A DNA stretch of 64,000 bases from Acrocarpospora macrocephala (GCF_009687865.1 NZ_BLAE01000012.1:155849-219848), one strand, 5' to 3'; positions 7,560 to 15,848 are shown, counted from the stretch's first letter. The notes: a model not told the origin generated them from the letters alone. Numbers and translations: made by a program.

Positions 7560-8378
7560 ATGGACCGAGAGAAGATCACTCTCACCGGCTCGCCGGAGAC
7601 CATGCTGGCCACCCTGTACGCCCGGGCAGTCGACAGCCGGGCCAAACGCCCCATCCTGAATGACCAGGAGGCGGCGCGGGCGGTTGAGCGGATCGAGTAC
7701 GACTTTCGCCGGACTGGAATCAACGCGATGACGGCGGCGGGGGTTGCCCTGCGGGCCAGGCAGCTGGACGGCTGGACCAAAGAGTTTCTCGCCGCGCACC
7801 CGGAGGCGACCGTGCTGCATCTTGCGTGCGGGTTGGACACCAGGGTGCAGCGGTTGGATCGGTCGTCCGCCACCCGATGGATCGACGTGGACTATCCCGA
7901 GGTCCTGGATCTGCGGGATCGCCTGCTTCTACGCCCTTCCGGTGACTATCGCATGATCGCGACCTCGGTGACCGACGACGAATGGCTGACAGAAGTGCCC
8001 GCCGACAGGCCCACTGCGGTCGTCTTTGAAGGTTTGTCCATGTATCTCCGCAAAGACCAGGGTAAATCCCTCATCCAGCGACTCACCGCGAGATTCCCCT
8101 CGGGGGAGTTGCTATTCGACTCCTACGGGAGCATGGGGATTCGATTGCAGCGCTGGATTCCAGCTATCCGTAATGCCGGGGCCAGGCTGTATTGGGCCAT
8201 CGATGATCCGTACGAGCTGGAGGCTTGGCATCCGGGCCTGACGTGCGTGACAGCGCTGAGCAGCACGGAATTGACCGAACTGGCGGAGTTCCCGCCTGCC
8301 GCACGCGTCGGCATGTGGGTGATGGCACGAATTCCCGGCCTCCGGGACGCCGGACGTCTCCTGCGCTACACGTTCTGA
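7560..8378 (+). CDS. Class I SAM-dependent methyltransferase, leucine-carboxyl-methyltransferase family
   Basis: This is a 272-aa methyltransferase of the LCMT-like family (PF04072), common in actinomycetes and often linked to O-methylation of polyketides or unknown small molecules. The glycine-poor motif I appears as HLACGLDTRVQRL (about residues 83-95). The acidic motif II is IDVDYPEV (about 105-112) and the family motif is VFEGLSMYL (about 153-161). The first 45 residues (TLYARAVDSRAKRPIL) are also typical. ATG 7560 is used; no strong ribosome site is seen. It stands alone between an IS remnant and a repeat-rich spacer, so its substrate is unknown. Confidence 0.88.
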   Translation: MDREKITLTGSPETMLATLYARAVDSRAKRPILNDQEAARAVERIEYDFRRTGINAMTAAGVALRARQLDGWTKEFLAAHPEATVLHLACGLDTRVQRLDRSSATRWIDVDYPEVLDLRDRLLLRPSGDYRMIATSVTDDEWLTEVPADRPTAVVFEGLSMYLRKDQGKSLIQRLTARFPSGELLFDSYGSMGIRLQRWIPAIRNAGARLYWAIDDPYELEAWHPGLTCVTALSSTELTELAEFPPAARVGMWVMARIPGLRDAGRLLRYTF

Positions 8379-8407
8379 GCGCCGTCATCCACGCTTAACG
8401 AAGCGGG

Positions 8408-8560
8408 AGTTCTCCCACCCACCCAGCCCTTCGTTTCCCCTCGGGCTCCGCCCGACCCCGCCAACGCTGTGACCCCCGCACGCACGACAGCGGTGGTGCG
8501 GTGGTTCTCCCACCCACCCACCCTGTTTGCCCTGCCGGGCGGGCCGCTCGCGCTGCCGGG
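8408..8560 (+). repeat. Two copies of a dispersed TTCTCCCACCC extragenic repeat
   Basis: Copy 1 (8408-8460) and copy 2 (about 8498-8560) both begin with TTCTCCCACCCACCC and continue into a C/T-rich arm and a GC-rich hairpin segment (CGGGCTCCGCCCG in copy 1). The same family recurs at 27250-27400. It lies in the 502-base spacer 8379-8880, which holds no convincing gene. The remaining part (8561-8880) should contain the promoter of the deacetylase gene, but I cannot place -35 and -10 boxes with confidence. Confidence 0.55.
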
Positions 8561-8880
8561 TGGGCCGCTCACGCGAGCGCGTGTTGATCGTGCGCCCGAT
8601 TCCACCGGACCTGTTCCGGAAGCGGTGGCCATATTGCGTAACCACACGCTAGGCCCGCTTCGGCACCTCGTTCCCCCGGTCCGTACGGACGGCGAGACGT
8701 GCCAGCGGCGAGGGAGCACTCTCTCACCCTGCCGAGACGCTTACGTTAAGCCTTGTATGAAGGTATGAGCTGGCCATGCCCTGACGGACCGATCCAGATG
8801 CGGATTTTAACCCCCATGTCGACTCTCCTCGGCTTTTCACGGGGAGTAGTTAAACATGTCGTCATGGTGAGGGGATCCGG

Positions 8881-9912
8881 ATGAAAATCGCAGTACTGAT
8901 AGCAAGCCTGGCCGTCCTGGCCGGATGTGGAACACACGGGGGAAGCACAGAGACGAAGCCCGCCAAAGCGCCCGCCAAAGCGCCGGTCAAGAACGCCGCC
9001 GGGAAGCCGATGAACGCGGCCCGGGCCAAGGCCGTGAAGGCCAACGAGCTCGGCCAGATCCCGGTGTTGATGTATCACCGGATCGTCGAGAAACCCGGCA
9101 CCCAGGACGACCGCACCCCACTCCAGTTCCGCACCGAGCTGGAACGTCTGGCCAAGGAGAACTACGTCCCGATCACCGCCGCCGAGTACGTCACCGGCAA
9201 GATCGACATCCCGGCCGGGAAACACGCCGTCGTGCTCACGTTCGACGACTCCTCCCCGTCCCAGGTCACCCTGGCCAACGACGGCACACCCATGCCCAAC
9301 ACGGCTGTGGCGATCATGCGGGAGGTGGCCGCGAAACACCCCGGCTTCCGCCCGGTCGGGACGTTCTACGTCACCCGCGACATGTTCGGCAAACCCGACA
9401 AGATCGAGCAGGCGCAGATCATCACCTGGCTGAAGACCAACGGCTTCGACATCGGCAACCACACCAAGGACCACCTCAGTCTCTCGGGCAAGCCCCAGAA
9501 CCAGGTCGCCGCCGAGGTCGCCGCGGGCCACCAGCTGATCACCGCCCTGGACGGGCCCGCCCCGGTCACCATCGCCTTGCCGTACGGCAACCAGCCGCGC
9601 ACCAAGGCGTGGGCGCTCAAGGGCAAGGACGGCGCGGTGTCGTACGACTACGGCGGGGTTTTCCTGGCCGGATACACGCCTGCCTACTCCCCGTACAGCA
9701 AGGAGTTCGACCCTGTCGGGATCCCCCGCATCAGGTCGATGGACAAGAAGGGCGACTGCATGAAGTTCTGCTCCACGGCGTGGCTGGACTGGCTCCAGGC
9801 CAACCCCACCGAGCGCTACACCTCGGACGGCGACGCCCGTTCGGTCGCCGTGCCGAAATTCCAGCAGCCGATGGTGTCGTCGAAGTTCGCCAAGCGGGCG
9901 CTGCCCTATTAG
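8881..9912 (+). CDS. Polysaccharide deacetylase (NodB-type) lipoprotein
   Basis: This is an exported lipoprotein likely to remove acetyl groups from a cell-wall or extracellular polysaccharide. The 343-aa product has a short signal peptide with lipobox LAGC (Cys16). A Lys/Ala/Pro-rich linker (residues 25-55) could span the wall. The NodB domain (60-300) has TFDD (120-123; catalytic and metal Asp) and HTKDH (194-198; metal His pair), and LPYGN may stand for motif 3. A pair of Cys near the C-terminus (GDCMKFCST) may form a disulfide. ATG 8881 is preceded by GAGGGG. Peptidoglycan versus other glycans cannot be decided from sequence. Confidence 0.9.
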   Translation: MKIAVLIASLAVLAGCGTHGGSTETKPAKAPAKAPVKNAAGKPMNAARAKAVKANELGQIPVLMYHRIVEKPGTQDDRTPLQFRTELERLAKENYVPITAAEYVTGKIDIPAGKHAVVLTFDDSSPSQVTLANDGTPMPNTAVAIMREVAAKHPGFRPVGTFYVTRDMFGKPDKIEQAQIITWLKTNGFDIGNHTKDHLSLSGKPQNQVAAEVAAGHQLITALDGPAPVTIALPYGNQPRTKAWALKGKDGAVSYDYGGVFLAGYTPAYSPYSKEFDPVGIPRIRSMDKKGDCMKFCSTAWLDWLQANPTERYTSDGDARSVAVPKFQQPMVSSKFAKRALPY

Positions 9913-9968
9913 TGAGAGAGACGGCCGCAGCGGTGAATCGCCTGGCTATGGGACGGGTTTCTCATTAA

Positions 9969-10253
9969 TTAGTCGGTTTTGAAGGGGTCGTGCTCGGCGA
10001 GGAGTTTGTCCAGCCGAGCCTGATCCACCCGCGTCACCACCGCGGCCTCCTCCTGCCGGTCGCGGATGCACTTGGCCAGCGTGAAGGACGAGGTCACCAG
10101 GTAGAACACCCCGACGGCGAAGAACCCCCGAATCCAGGCGTCCACGGGAAGGTAGGCGACGCCGACCACGAGAGCCGTGAGCGCCAGCCCGAACGAGATC
10201 ACGGACTGCAGGTAGAAGGCCGCGGTTGTCTTGCTTTGCACTGGTCTGGTCAT
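9969..10253 (-). CDS. YiaA/YiaB-family inner membrane protein
   Basis: This is a 94-aa membrane protein with two hydrophobic helices (about residues 15-34 and 38-58) separated by a short PVDAWIRG turn, the pattern of the YiaAB two-helix domain (PF05360). A charged cytoplasmic C-terminal helix (RDRQEEAAVVTRVDQARLD) follows. The function of the family is unknown. It is convergent with the deacetylase gene (56 bases between stops) and is probably monocistronic from the 10254-10612 spacer. Confidence 0.85.
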   Translation of the reverse strand: MTRPVQSKTTAAFYLQSVISFGLALTALVVGVAYLPVDAWIRGFFAVGVFYLVTSSFTLAKCIRDRQEEAAVVTRVDQARLDKLLAEHDPFKTD

Positions 10254-10593
10254 AGCAGAATCCTGACCATTTCCGGCGCTCCGGACCTGAGCTCAACTAC
10301 CTAAGTTACTGGTGAGTACCAACTACTCGCAGGTCCCCACCGAGCAGAATTTGACCAGCGCGGCGGCGACAGCCCCCGCAGATGGTCGGCGACGCTCAGC
10401 CCGGAGTAGGTGGACGACGAACCCAACCCTGGCCATCCGTGCGGGGCCGATCCCGGGACGGCCGCCGAGCACGGTGATGCCGCCCGAAGACCACGGCAGT
10501 TGCGCTTGTGTGGAGTAGGCCTGATGATCGTTTGCGAACGACTCGGGCGGTCCGGAAGGCTCGACCTAGGTCACAACTTGATATAGGACAATT
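10254..10593. other. Intergenic spacer, no convincing gene
   Basis: This 340-base spacer separates two divergent genes. Short frames exist on both strands (for example 10312-10518), but they lack recognisable domains and good ribosome sites. The left end should carry the promoter of the YiaAB gene, the right end that of the regulator at 10613. Confidence 0.5.
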
Positions 10594-10610
10594 GACAACT
10601 TAAGGTTGTC
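10594..10610. promoter_or_regulatory. Palindromic operator abutting the start of the zinc-finger regulator
   Basis: GACAAC (10594-10599) and GTTGTC (10605-10610) form a perfect inverted repeat around TTAAG, ending 2 bases before the ATG. Direct half-sites (ACAACTTG 10573-10580, GACAATTGAC 10587-10596) precede it. No Shine-Dalgarno fits between the palindrome and the ATG, so the mRNA may be leaderless and the site an autoregulatory operator. This is inference. Confidence 0.45.
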
Positions 10611-10612
10611 TT

Positions 10613-11032
10613 ATGGAGCCATCAGAGTTACTCGCGAAAGCGCGGGCGCGAGCCGCGAATCCCTCTGATCCGTTGGAAACCCTTGCCGCTGCGAGCCTTC
10701 TGAGCCAGGAGCTGAGCCGGGACGCCGATGCTCTGCTCGACCTGGCCGTGCATGACGCGCGGGCGGCGGGGACGTCGTGGACGGCGATCGGGGATCGGCT
10801 CGGAGTTTCGAAACAGGCGGCGCGGAAGCGGTTCGCCAAGCCCTTCACGCATCCGTTCGCGGCACGGCGGACGCGGCGGGAGGCGGCGTGCTCGTTCTGC
10901 CGGAAACCGCCGGGGCCGCGCCTGCACATGGTGCACGGCGAGGCCGGGCGGATCTGCGCCGACTGTGTGGCGCTGGCCGGGGAGATCGTGGCGGACCTGA
11001 AGGCCAAGTCACGCAACGACCAGCGGCACTGA
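10613..11032 (+). CDS. Small HTH protein with ClpX-type C4 zinc finger
   Basis: This is a 139-aa cytoplasmic protein with two parts. Residues 35-75 contain a helix-turn-helix (TSWTAIGDRLGVSKQAARKRF) of the kind found in small actinobacterial regulators. Residues 93-118 carry CSFC and CADC, the C4 zinc finger that forms the N-terminal domain of ClpX and recruits ClpXP substrates. A basic linker joins them. No ATPase domain is present. It may be a DNA-binding protein that dimerises, or contacts Clp or its substrates, through the finger. ATG 10613 directly follows a palindrome. It is convergent and abutting with kynU (stops at 11032 and 11033). Cys spacing is seen directly; the role is inferred. 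Confidence 0.8.
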   Translation: MEPSELLAKARARAANPSDPLETLAAASLLSQELSRDADALLDLAVHDARAAGTSWTAIGDRLGVSKQAARKRFAKPFTHPFAARRTRREAACSFCRKPPGPRLHMVHGEAGRICADCVALAGEIVADLKAKSRNDQRH

Positions 11033-12250
11033 TCAGGTGACGGTGAGGCGCCTCTGGTAGCGGGGTTCGCGCCAGAGTTCCTTGCTGAGGACCTCGGCCA
11101 GGGTGTTGGCGGCGTCGTAGACGTCGACGTAGCGGAGGTAGAGCGGGGCGAAGCCGAAGCGGATCAGGTCGGGTGCGCGGAAATCGCCGTGCACGCCCAT
11201 GTCGATCAGGGCGCGCATGACCGGATAGCCGTCCGGGTGGCGGTAGCTCACCTGGCTGCCCCGTTCGACCGGGTCGCGTGGCGTGGCCAGCTCCAGGCCG
11301 AGGTGCTCGGTGAGCTCGATGAACAGTTCGGTGAGGGCCACGCTCTTGGCCCGGACAGAACGCATGTCCACCTTCTCCCAGATCTCCAGGGAGGCGTTCA
11401 GGGCCGCGTACGAGAGCACCGGCGGGCTGCCGACGGCGAACCGGCGGACGCCGGGGGCGGGCTCGTAGCCGGGCTCGAAGTCGAACGGCGAGGCGTGGCC
11501 ATGCCAGCCGGAGATCACGTTGCGGGCGGCCTTCTGGTGGCGGGGCGCGACGTAGATGTAGGCGGGCGCGCCCGGGCCTCCGTTCAGATACTTGTACGTG
11601 CACCCGAGCGCGAAATCGGCCCCGGTGATGTCCACCGGCAGCGCCCCCGTGCTGTGGCAGAGGTCCCAGATCATGAGCGCCCCGGACGCCTGGACCAGCG
11701 CGGTCACCTCGGCCATGTTCCTGACCGCGCCCGTACGGTAGTTCACGTGGGACAACAACACGACGGCCACGTCGGGGCCGAGGGCGTTGGCCAGGTCGGC
11801 GTCCGGGCCGATCTCCCGGATCTCGCGGTCGAAGGCCTGGGCGGCGCCCTGCACGACGTACTGATCGGAGGGGAAGTTCTCCACGTCTGAGACGATCACC
11901 GGCCGGCCGGGGCGGAGGGCCAGGGCGGCCGCGAGCGCTTTGAAGATCGTCACCGAGGTGGAGTCCCCGGCCAGCACCTCGCCGGGGCCCGCGCCGATGA
12001 GCGGGGCGATCCGGTCGCCGGTCGTCTGCGGCAGGTCCCACCAGCCCGCGGTGTTCCAGCTGGCGCCCAGGTCCTGCCCCCATTCGGCGGTGACCGCGTG
12101 GGCGACCCGGGCGGCGGTCCGCCGGGGCAGCGCGCCCAGCGAGTTGCCGAGGAGATAGACGATCCCGTCGGGCAGGACGAACTCGTCGCGGAAGTCGCTT
12201 ATTGGATCAGCGGCGTCGAGCGCGGCACAGCCGGCGCGGGTGATACTCAT
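11033..12250 (-). CDS. kynU: Kynureninase
   Basis: This PLP enzyme of tryptophan breakdown cleaves kynurenine to anthranilate and alanine (or 3-hydroxykynurenine to 3-hydroxyanthranilate). The 405-aa product shows the kynureninase N-terminus (LPDGIVYLLGNSLGALP), FPSDQY (127-132), the PLP-contacting WDLCHSTGALPV (195-206) and the Schiff-base lysine in CTYKYLNGGPGAPA (Lys220). I chose ATG 12250; ATG 12262 is possible, and upstream in-frame ATGs precede non-conserved sequence. No tryptophan dioxygenase, kynurenine formamidase or anthranilate genes adjoin it, so it is an isolated step here. It may feed NAD, an antibiotic building block or catabolism. Confidence 0.95.
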   Translation of the reverse strand: MSITRAGCAALDAADPISDFRDEFVLPDGIVYLLGNSLGALPRRTAARVAHAVTAEWGQDLGASWNTAGWWDLPQTTGDRIAPLIGAGPGEVLAGDSTSVTIFKALAAALALRPGRPVIVSDVENFPSDQYVVQGAAQAFDREIREIGPDADLANALGPDVAVVLLSHVNYRTGAVRNMAEVTALVQASGALMIWDLCHSTGALPVDITGADFALGCTYKYLNGGPGAPAYIYVAPRHQKAARNVISGWHGHASPFDFEPGYEPAPGVRRFAVGSPPVLSYAALNASLEIWEKVDMRSVRAKSVALTELFIELTEHLGLELATPRDPVERGSQVSYRHPDGYPVMRALIDMGVHGDFRAPDLIRFGFAPLYLRYVDVYDAANTLAEVLSKELWREPRYQRRLTVT

Positions 12251-12611
12251 GTACCCCATCATCCCCGTAAGTTTCCTGACTCGACCAGTGCGACAGGGCA
12301 TGGCCATTATGAGAAAAACCTGAAGAAGCCGGATGATCATGCTCAACCGTCCGGCCAAAACGACCACAAAGCGTCACAGATCATGAAACGGTCGAGACCA
12401 CGCAGAGTGACATCGACCGGAGATCACGCCAGCCGCGTCCGTCTTCTCCAGACTCGGTCGTTCCGACCGTCCCCGACCGTCCCAGCTCCGACCAGGCGAA
12501 GATCCGTACGGACACTTGCCAGAAGGCCATGTTCCTATAACTTCGTCGCCCGAACAGGGGCGGGGTACGCGCGCGACGAACGATCACCCAGCGAGCCAAA
12601 AGGACACAGTC
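12251..12611. other. Divergent spacer between kynU and the VanZ-like gene
   Basis: These 361 bases contain no frame with recognisable similarity. The region should hold promoters for both divergent genes. AAAAGGACACAGTC just before 12612 is the ribosome site of the VanZ-like gene. Confidence 0.5.
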
Positions 12612-13163
12612 ATGTTGCTGGCATGGCGTATGTGGGGACATATCATTCTTTTCAGCCTTTTCGCGCTCCCCATCGCGCTTCTGACCGCCTATTTGATCGG
12701 GAGACAACGCGCTAGTTCGGGCATGGAACACCCCTTCCGGACACCCCTCAGTGATGCCCTTTCCGTTACCGGAACCCTCCCCTGGCTGTGGATGATCCTC
12801 ACTCCGGGTAGCGCCCAGGAGCCCGCCAGAAGCCTCAGCCTGATCCCGCTGAAGGACCTGACAACCCTTGCCGGCGGCTTTACTGGCACTCTGATCGCCC
12901 AGGTAGGAGGCAACCTCCTGGTGTTCGCCGCGCTCGGCGCGCTGCTCCCGATCCGCTCCCCGGGACTGGCCCGGCTGCCCCGGGTGGCGGCCGTCGCGGC
13001 GGGGTCGTCTCTCATCGTGGAATCGCTTCAATATGCTTTAGGCCTCCACCGTGTGTCATCGATCGACGACGTTCTGCTGAACACCACGGGCGCCGTTCTG
13101 GCCGCAATCATGACTAAGCGTTGGTGGGCTCACCCAATACCGGAGGGGACCGTTCCACAATAA
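12612..13163 (+). CDS. VanZ-like membrane protein
   Basis: This is a 183-aa integral membrane protein with about four to five hydrophobic helices (residues 6-25, 43-62, 85-107, 115-133, 150-168). The VanZ-family hallmark region near the end (GSSLIVESLQ, then SSIDDVLLNTTGAVLAA) is clear. VanZ proteins confer low-level teicoplanin resistance in enterococci; most actinobacterial members have no known role. ATG 12612 has AAAGG 10 bases upstream. It is followed by a GntR gene in the same direction after 151 bases that contain a putative GntR operator, so it is probably a separate unit. Confidence 0.85.
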   Translation: MLLAWRMWGHIILFSLFALPIALLTAYLIGRQRASSGMEHPFRTPLSDALSVTGTLPWLWMILTPGSAQEPARSLSLIPLKDLTTLAGGFTGTLIAQVGGNLLVFAALGALLPIRSPGLARLPRVAAVAAGSSLIVESLQYALGLHRVSSIDDVLLNTTGAVLAAIMTKRWWAHPIPEGTVPQ

Positions 13164-13267
13164 CGGACTGCATAAATCCCGCAAGATCGTCACATGCGCC
13201 CGAACCGCTAAAAATAGGCACGGGACCTACCAACAACTCTGTGCGATCGTGGTCAAGACGGGGCAAG

Positions 13268-13279
13268 TTCTCTGGAGAC
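13268..13279. promoter_or_regulatory. Candidate GntR operator upstream of the gntR gene
   Basis: TTCTCTGGAGAC at 13268-13279 is an imperfect version of the perfect palindrome TTCTCTAGAGAA found downstream at 14120-14131. Its position, 36 bases before the GTG start of the GntR gene, suits autoregulation. Confidence 0.45.
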
Positions 13280-13314
13280 GCTAACTCCCCGTTGGTGACA
13301 GAGGGTGATCACAC

Positions 13315-14067
13315 GTGACGGAATCCCCGGCGCAGCACGAGCCCCCGATTTATCGGCGTATCGCCGACAGTCTGCGTAGCCAGATCCTGTCCGGCGAACT
13401 CCGAGACGGGGATCGGCTTCCGGGAGAGAACGCACTCATGTCGGAGTACGGCATCGCGCGCGCCACCGCACGGCAGGCGCTGGCCGTTTTGATCAATGAG
13501 GGCTTGGCAGTGCCGCGCCGAGGTTCGGGGGTCTACGTGAGGCTGTTTCGGCCAATCAGACGACATGGTTCACGACGGCTCTCCCGCGAACAGTGGGGAC
13601 AGGGCCGGGCGATCTGGGATTCGGACACCCGAGGTCGCGCGTACACGGTGGACGAGGTCCACATCGAGCGGCTGGCCTCGACCGAGGACGTGGGCCGGGT
13701 GCTGGACTCCGACGAGGTCTGGGTCCGGCGGCGGCGCTATTCGGTGGACGGCCGTCCCGTCCAGCTCGCCGCGTCCCACTTTCCAGCCGACCTCGTCGAG
13801 GGCACCGCGATCACTCTCCCGGACACCGGGCCCGGCGGTGTGTACGCCCGCTTAGGCGACCTCGGCTACTCCCCGGTCCACTTCACCGAGGAGGTGCGGG
13901 CCCGCATGCCCGCCCCGAACGAATCCGAACTTCTCCGCCTTCCGGCCGGCAACCCCATCCTCATCGTGGCGCGTACGGCATACACCTCCGGCGGCATCCC
14001 GGTCGAGCTCAACGAGATGACCATGGACGCCGCAGCGTATGTACTCCAGTACGACTTCGACGCCTAG
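13315..14067 (+). CDS. GntR-family regulator, HutC/UTRA subfamily
   Basis: This is a 250-aa transcription factor. Residues 10-80 are the GntR winged HTH (YRRIADSLRSQILSGEL, then ARATARQALAVLINEGL). Residues 95-245 are a UTRA effector domain (HFTEEVRARMPAPNE, and the C-terminal ELNEMTMDAAAYVLQY). HutC-type members sense sugars, amino acids or other small acids. GTG 13315 follows GAGGGTG. The region after its stop holds a perfect palindrome and then a small gene in the same direction. This pairing of a GntR gene with a 70-aa protein recurs in actinomycetes (from memory). The effector is unknown. Confidence 0.9.
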   Translation: MTESPAQHEPPIYRRIADSLRSQILSGELRDGDRLPGENALMSEYGIARATARQALAVLINEGLAVPRRGSGVYVRLFRPIRRHGSRRLSREQWGQGRAIWDSDTRGRAYTVDEVHIERLASTEDVGRVLDSDEVWVRRRRYSVDGRPVQLAASHFPADLVEGTAITLPDTGPGGVYARLGDLGYSPVHFTEEVRARMPAPNESELLRLPAGNPILIVARTAYTSGGIPVELNEMTMDAAAYVLQYDFDA

Positions 14068-14119
14068 GTCAAGGAGACAAGTCCGGCGATACGTTGACCT
14101 GTCCATCCCGATCATTGAT

Positions 14120-14131
14120 TTCTCTAGAGAA
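14120..14131. promoter_or_regulatory. Perfect 12-bp palindrome, candidate GntR operator
   Basis: TTCTCTAGAGAA (14120-14131) is a perfect palindrome in the 167-base spacer between the GntR gene and the small gene at 14235. A TTGACC (14094-14099) lies upstream, so the operator may overlap the promoter of the small gene. A related site precedes the gntR gene. Confidence 0.55.
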
Positions 14132-14234
14132 GTCCCGCACCTTGAGGGTGAGACGTCAAGTTCTCGCAGGCCCAGATCGGCATGGGTCGCGGGAGAAACA
14201 CCCCGGGGCGGCTCGGCGAGGGAAAGGTGGGCGG

Positions 14235-14453
14235 ATGTCCTTTGACCGGCATCTTGCCGAGATTGCCCGCGAATATCCGGAATGGACAATCTGGCGGAGC
14301 GACGCGGGGCGGTGGTGGGCCACCCGGCACCACCCGCTCACCTCCGCTCAGCGGGAAGCCGGCTGCGCGATGACCATCGACGCGGACGAGCCGGAGGGGT
14401 TACGCGAGCAGCTGCACGAACAGGAGGAACGTGCCAAATCCGCGGACCCTTGA
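14235..14453 (+). CDS. Small conserved protein downstream of GntR
   Basis: This is a 72-aa hydrophilic protein: MSFDRHLAEIAREYPEWTIW, a Trp/Arg-rich middle (SDAGRWWATRHHPL), and an acidic C-terminal helix (EPEGLREQLHEQEERAK). I know no function for it. The size and composition match small proteins encoded beside GntR regulators in actinomycetes, where they appear to be the regulated target. ATG 14235 follows GGAAAGGTGG. The palindromic operator 104 bases upstream and the strong terminators right after the stop make it a compact regulated unit. Confidence 0.7.
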   Translation: MSFDRHLAEIAREYPEWTIWRSDAGRWWATRHHPLTSAQREAGCAMTIDADEPEGLREQLHEQEERAKSADP

Positions 14454-14467
14454 CCCAACCCTTGAGC

Positions 14468-14619
14468 GCGGAAGCCCCCGACCCGATCGGGGGCGGGGGC
14501 TTCCGCTTTCAAGGGTTCCCGATACCCCCGTGGAGGCGCTGCCGCTGGTGCCAACCAAAAGGCGCCTCCACGGGCACCAACCAGAGCGCCCGCCGCTTAC
14601 CGTGAAGCGGCGGGCGCTC
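14468..14619. terminator. Three tandem hairpins between convergent genes
   Basis: Three perfect inverted repeats are stacked between the stops at 14453 (+) and 14650 (-). The first has a 12-bp stem (14468-14479 with 14495-14506) followed by TTTC on the plus strand. The second has an 11-bp stem (14529-14539 with 14562-14572), and the third a 15-bp stem (14584-14598 with 14605-14619). The first serves the small plus-strand gene, the third the minus-strand DivIVA-like gene. The middle one may work both ways. Confidence 0.75.
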
Positions 14620-14649
14620 GTTGACGTGCGTCTCCCTCCCACCACGGGG

Positions 14650-15702
14650 CTAGGCGCGGAACGGCGGCGTCTCGTCGTGGCCCGCCGGGCGCACCCGGAC
14701 CGGCTCCTGGGGCATGTCGTCGAGCCCGCGGGCGGGCTGGGCCGGCTCCGGGCGGACCGCCTCGGGGGCCTGCTCCGGCGCGGGTCCCACCGGCCGCACG
14801 GCGTTGGCCGCGGCCTCCTCCTCCGGCTCGTTGAAGCCCTCGTCGTTGAAGCCCTCTCCCGAGAAGTCCTCCTCGAAGCCCTCCTCCACCGAAGGAGCGG
14901 GCGGCAGCACCGAGGCCTCGTCGATCAGCGGGCCCGCGCTGGACTCGCGCTGCAGCAGGTCCCCGAGGACCACGCCGATCTCGTTGAGGCGGCGCACCAC
15001 CTCGGTGTGGGTGTCGGTGAGGTAGACCACCCGGCGGCCGGTGTGCTCGTCCAGCGTGGTGGCCCGGCGCTGCGCGGAGGTGAGCGTGGCGGTGGACACC
15101 GACTGCGCGTCCGACACCAGGCGCTCGGACTCCAGCTTGGCCGCGGTCACCCGGCGGTCGGCCTCGGAGCGGGCGTCCCGCAGGGTCTCCTCGGCCTCGG
15201 CGCTGGCGGTGGCCACCTTCTCCTCCGCCTCGGCCCCGGCCTGGGAGAGCAGCCGCTCGGCTGAGGCGGTCGCGTCGTGGATGCGGCGCTCGGCCTCCTC
15301 CTGGGCGGCGGTCCTGATCGACTCCGCCTGCTCGCGCGCGGCGCTCACCAGCCGCTCGGCCTCGGCGGCGGCCTGGTCCCTGACCTTGGAGGCGTCGTTC
15401 TGGGAGGCCTCCTTGTTGGCGGCGGCCTCCTCGTGCGCCAGCTTGAGGATCTGGCTGAGCCGCTCGCCCAGCTCGTCCGGGTTCTGCGGGGACTCCGTGA
15501 GCTTGCGCCGCGCGTCGGCCAGCTCCAGCCGGCTCTGCTCGGCCTGGTCGATCGTCCGGGCCAGGCGTTCTTCGAGGTCGCGGATCTGGTTGCGGCTGCG
15601 GATCATGTAGTCGTGGACCTGGCGACGGCTGTAGCCACGCATGACGACTTCGAAGGAGTCGTCGCTCATGAGGTCGGGGAAATTATCGGTCTGGTTCGTC
15701 AT
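14650..15702 (-). CDS. DivIVA-like coiled-coil protein
   Basis: This is a 350-aa cytoplasmic protein. Residues 12-35 (SDDSFEVVMRGYSRRQVHDYM) are the DivIVA-type N-terminal membrane-binding motif, with FEVVMRGY in place of the usual FxxxxRGY. Residues 38-240 form a long coiled coil very rich in Ala, Glu, Arg and Gln. The C-terminal 100 residues are acidic and proline-rich and include phased EEGFEEDF, EGFNDEGFNE repeats. It is probably a cytoskeletal or polar-growth scaffold related to DivIVA, Scy or FilP families of filamentous actinomycetes. ATG 15702 gives the conserved N-terminus. It ends at the triple-hairpin terminator, and I see no operon partner. Confidence 0.85.
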   Translation of the reverse strand: MTNQTDNFPDLMSDDSFEVVMRGYSRRQVHDYMIRSRNQIRDLEERLARTIDQAEQSRLELADARRKLTESPQNPDELGERLSQILKLAHEEAAANKEASQNDASKVRDQAAAEAERLVSAAREQAESIRTAAQEEAERRIHDATASAERLLSQAGAEAEEKVATASAEAEETLRDARSEADRRVTAAKLESERLVSDAQSVSTATLTSAQRRATTLDEHTGRRVVYLTDTHTEVVRRLNEIGVVLGDLLQRESSAGPLIDEASVLPPAPSVEEGFEEDFSGEGFNDEGFNEPEEEAAANAVRPVGPAPEQAPEAVRPEPAQPARGLDDMPQEPVRVRPAGHDETPPFRA

Positions 15703-15848
15703 GGAGGGCCCTGGGGAGTCGAAAGGCGGAACGACACGTCAGGACACGACTTTCCTGCTATCCGACCCGCATCGCAACCTGAACGCCCCAGCTGCTTGCG
15801 GAAATATCCGACACGGGCCGTGTCGGCCGTGTAACGGCGCGTGGAATC

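Noticed and set aside
10312..10518. Short plus-strand frame of 68 codons
   Set aside because: No domain, weak start context, Arg/Pro-rich composition typical of a wrong frame in GC-rich DNA; the opposite strand is equally open.
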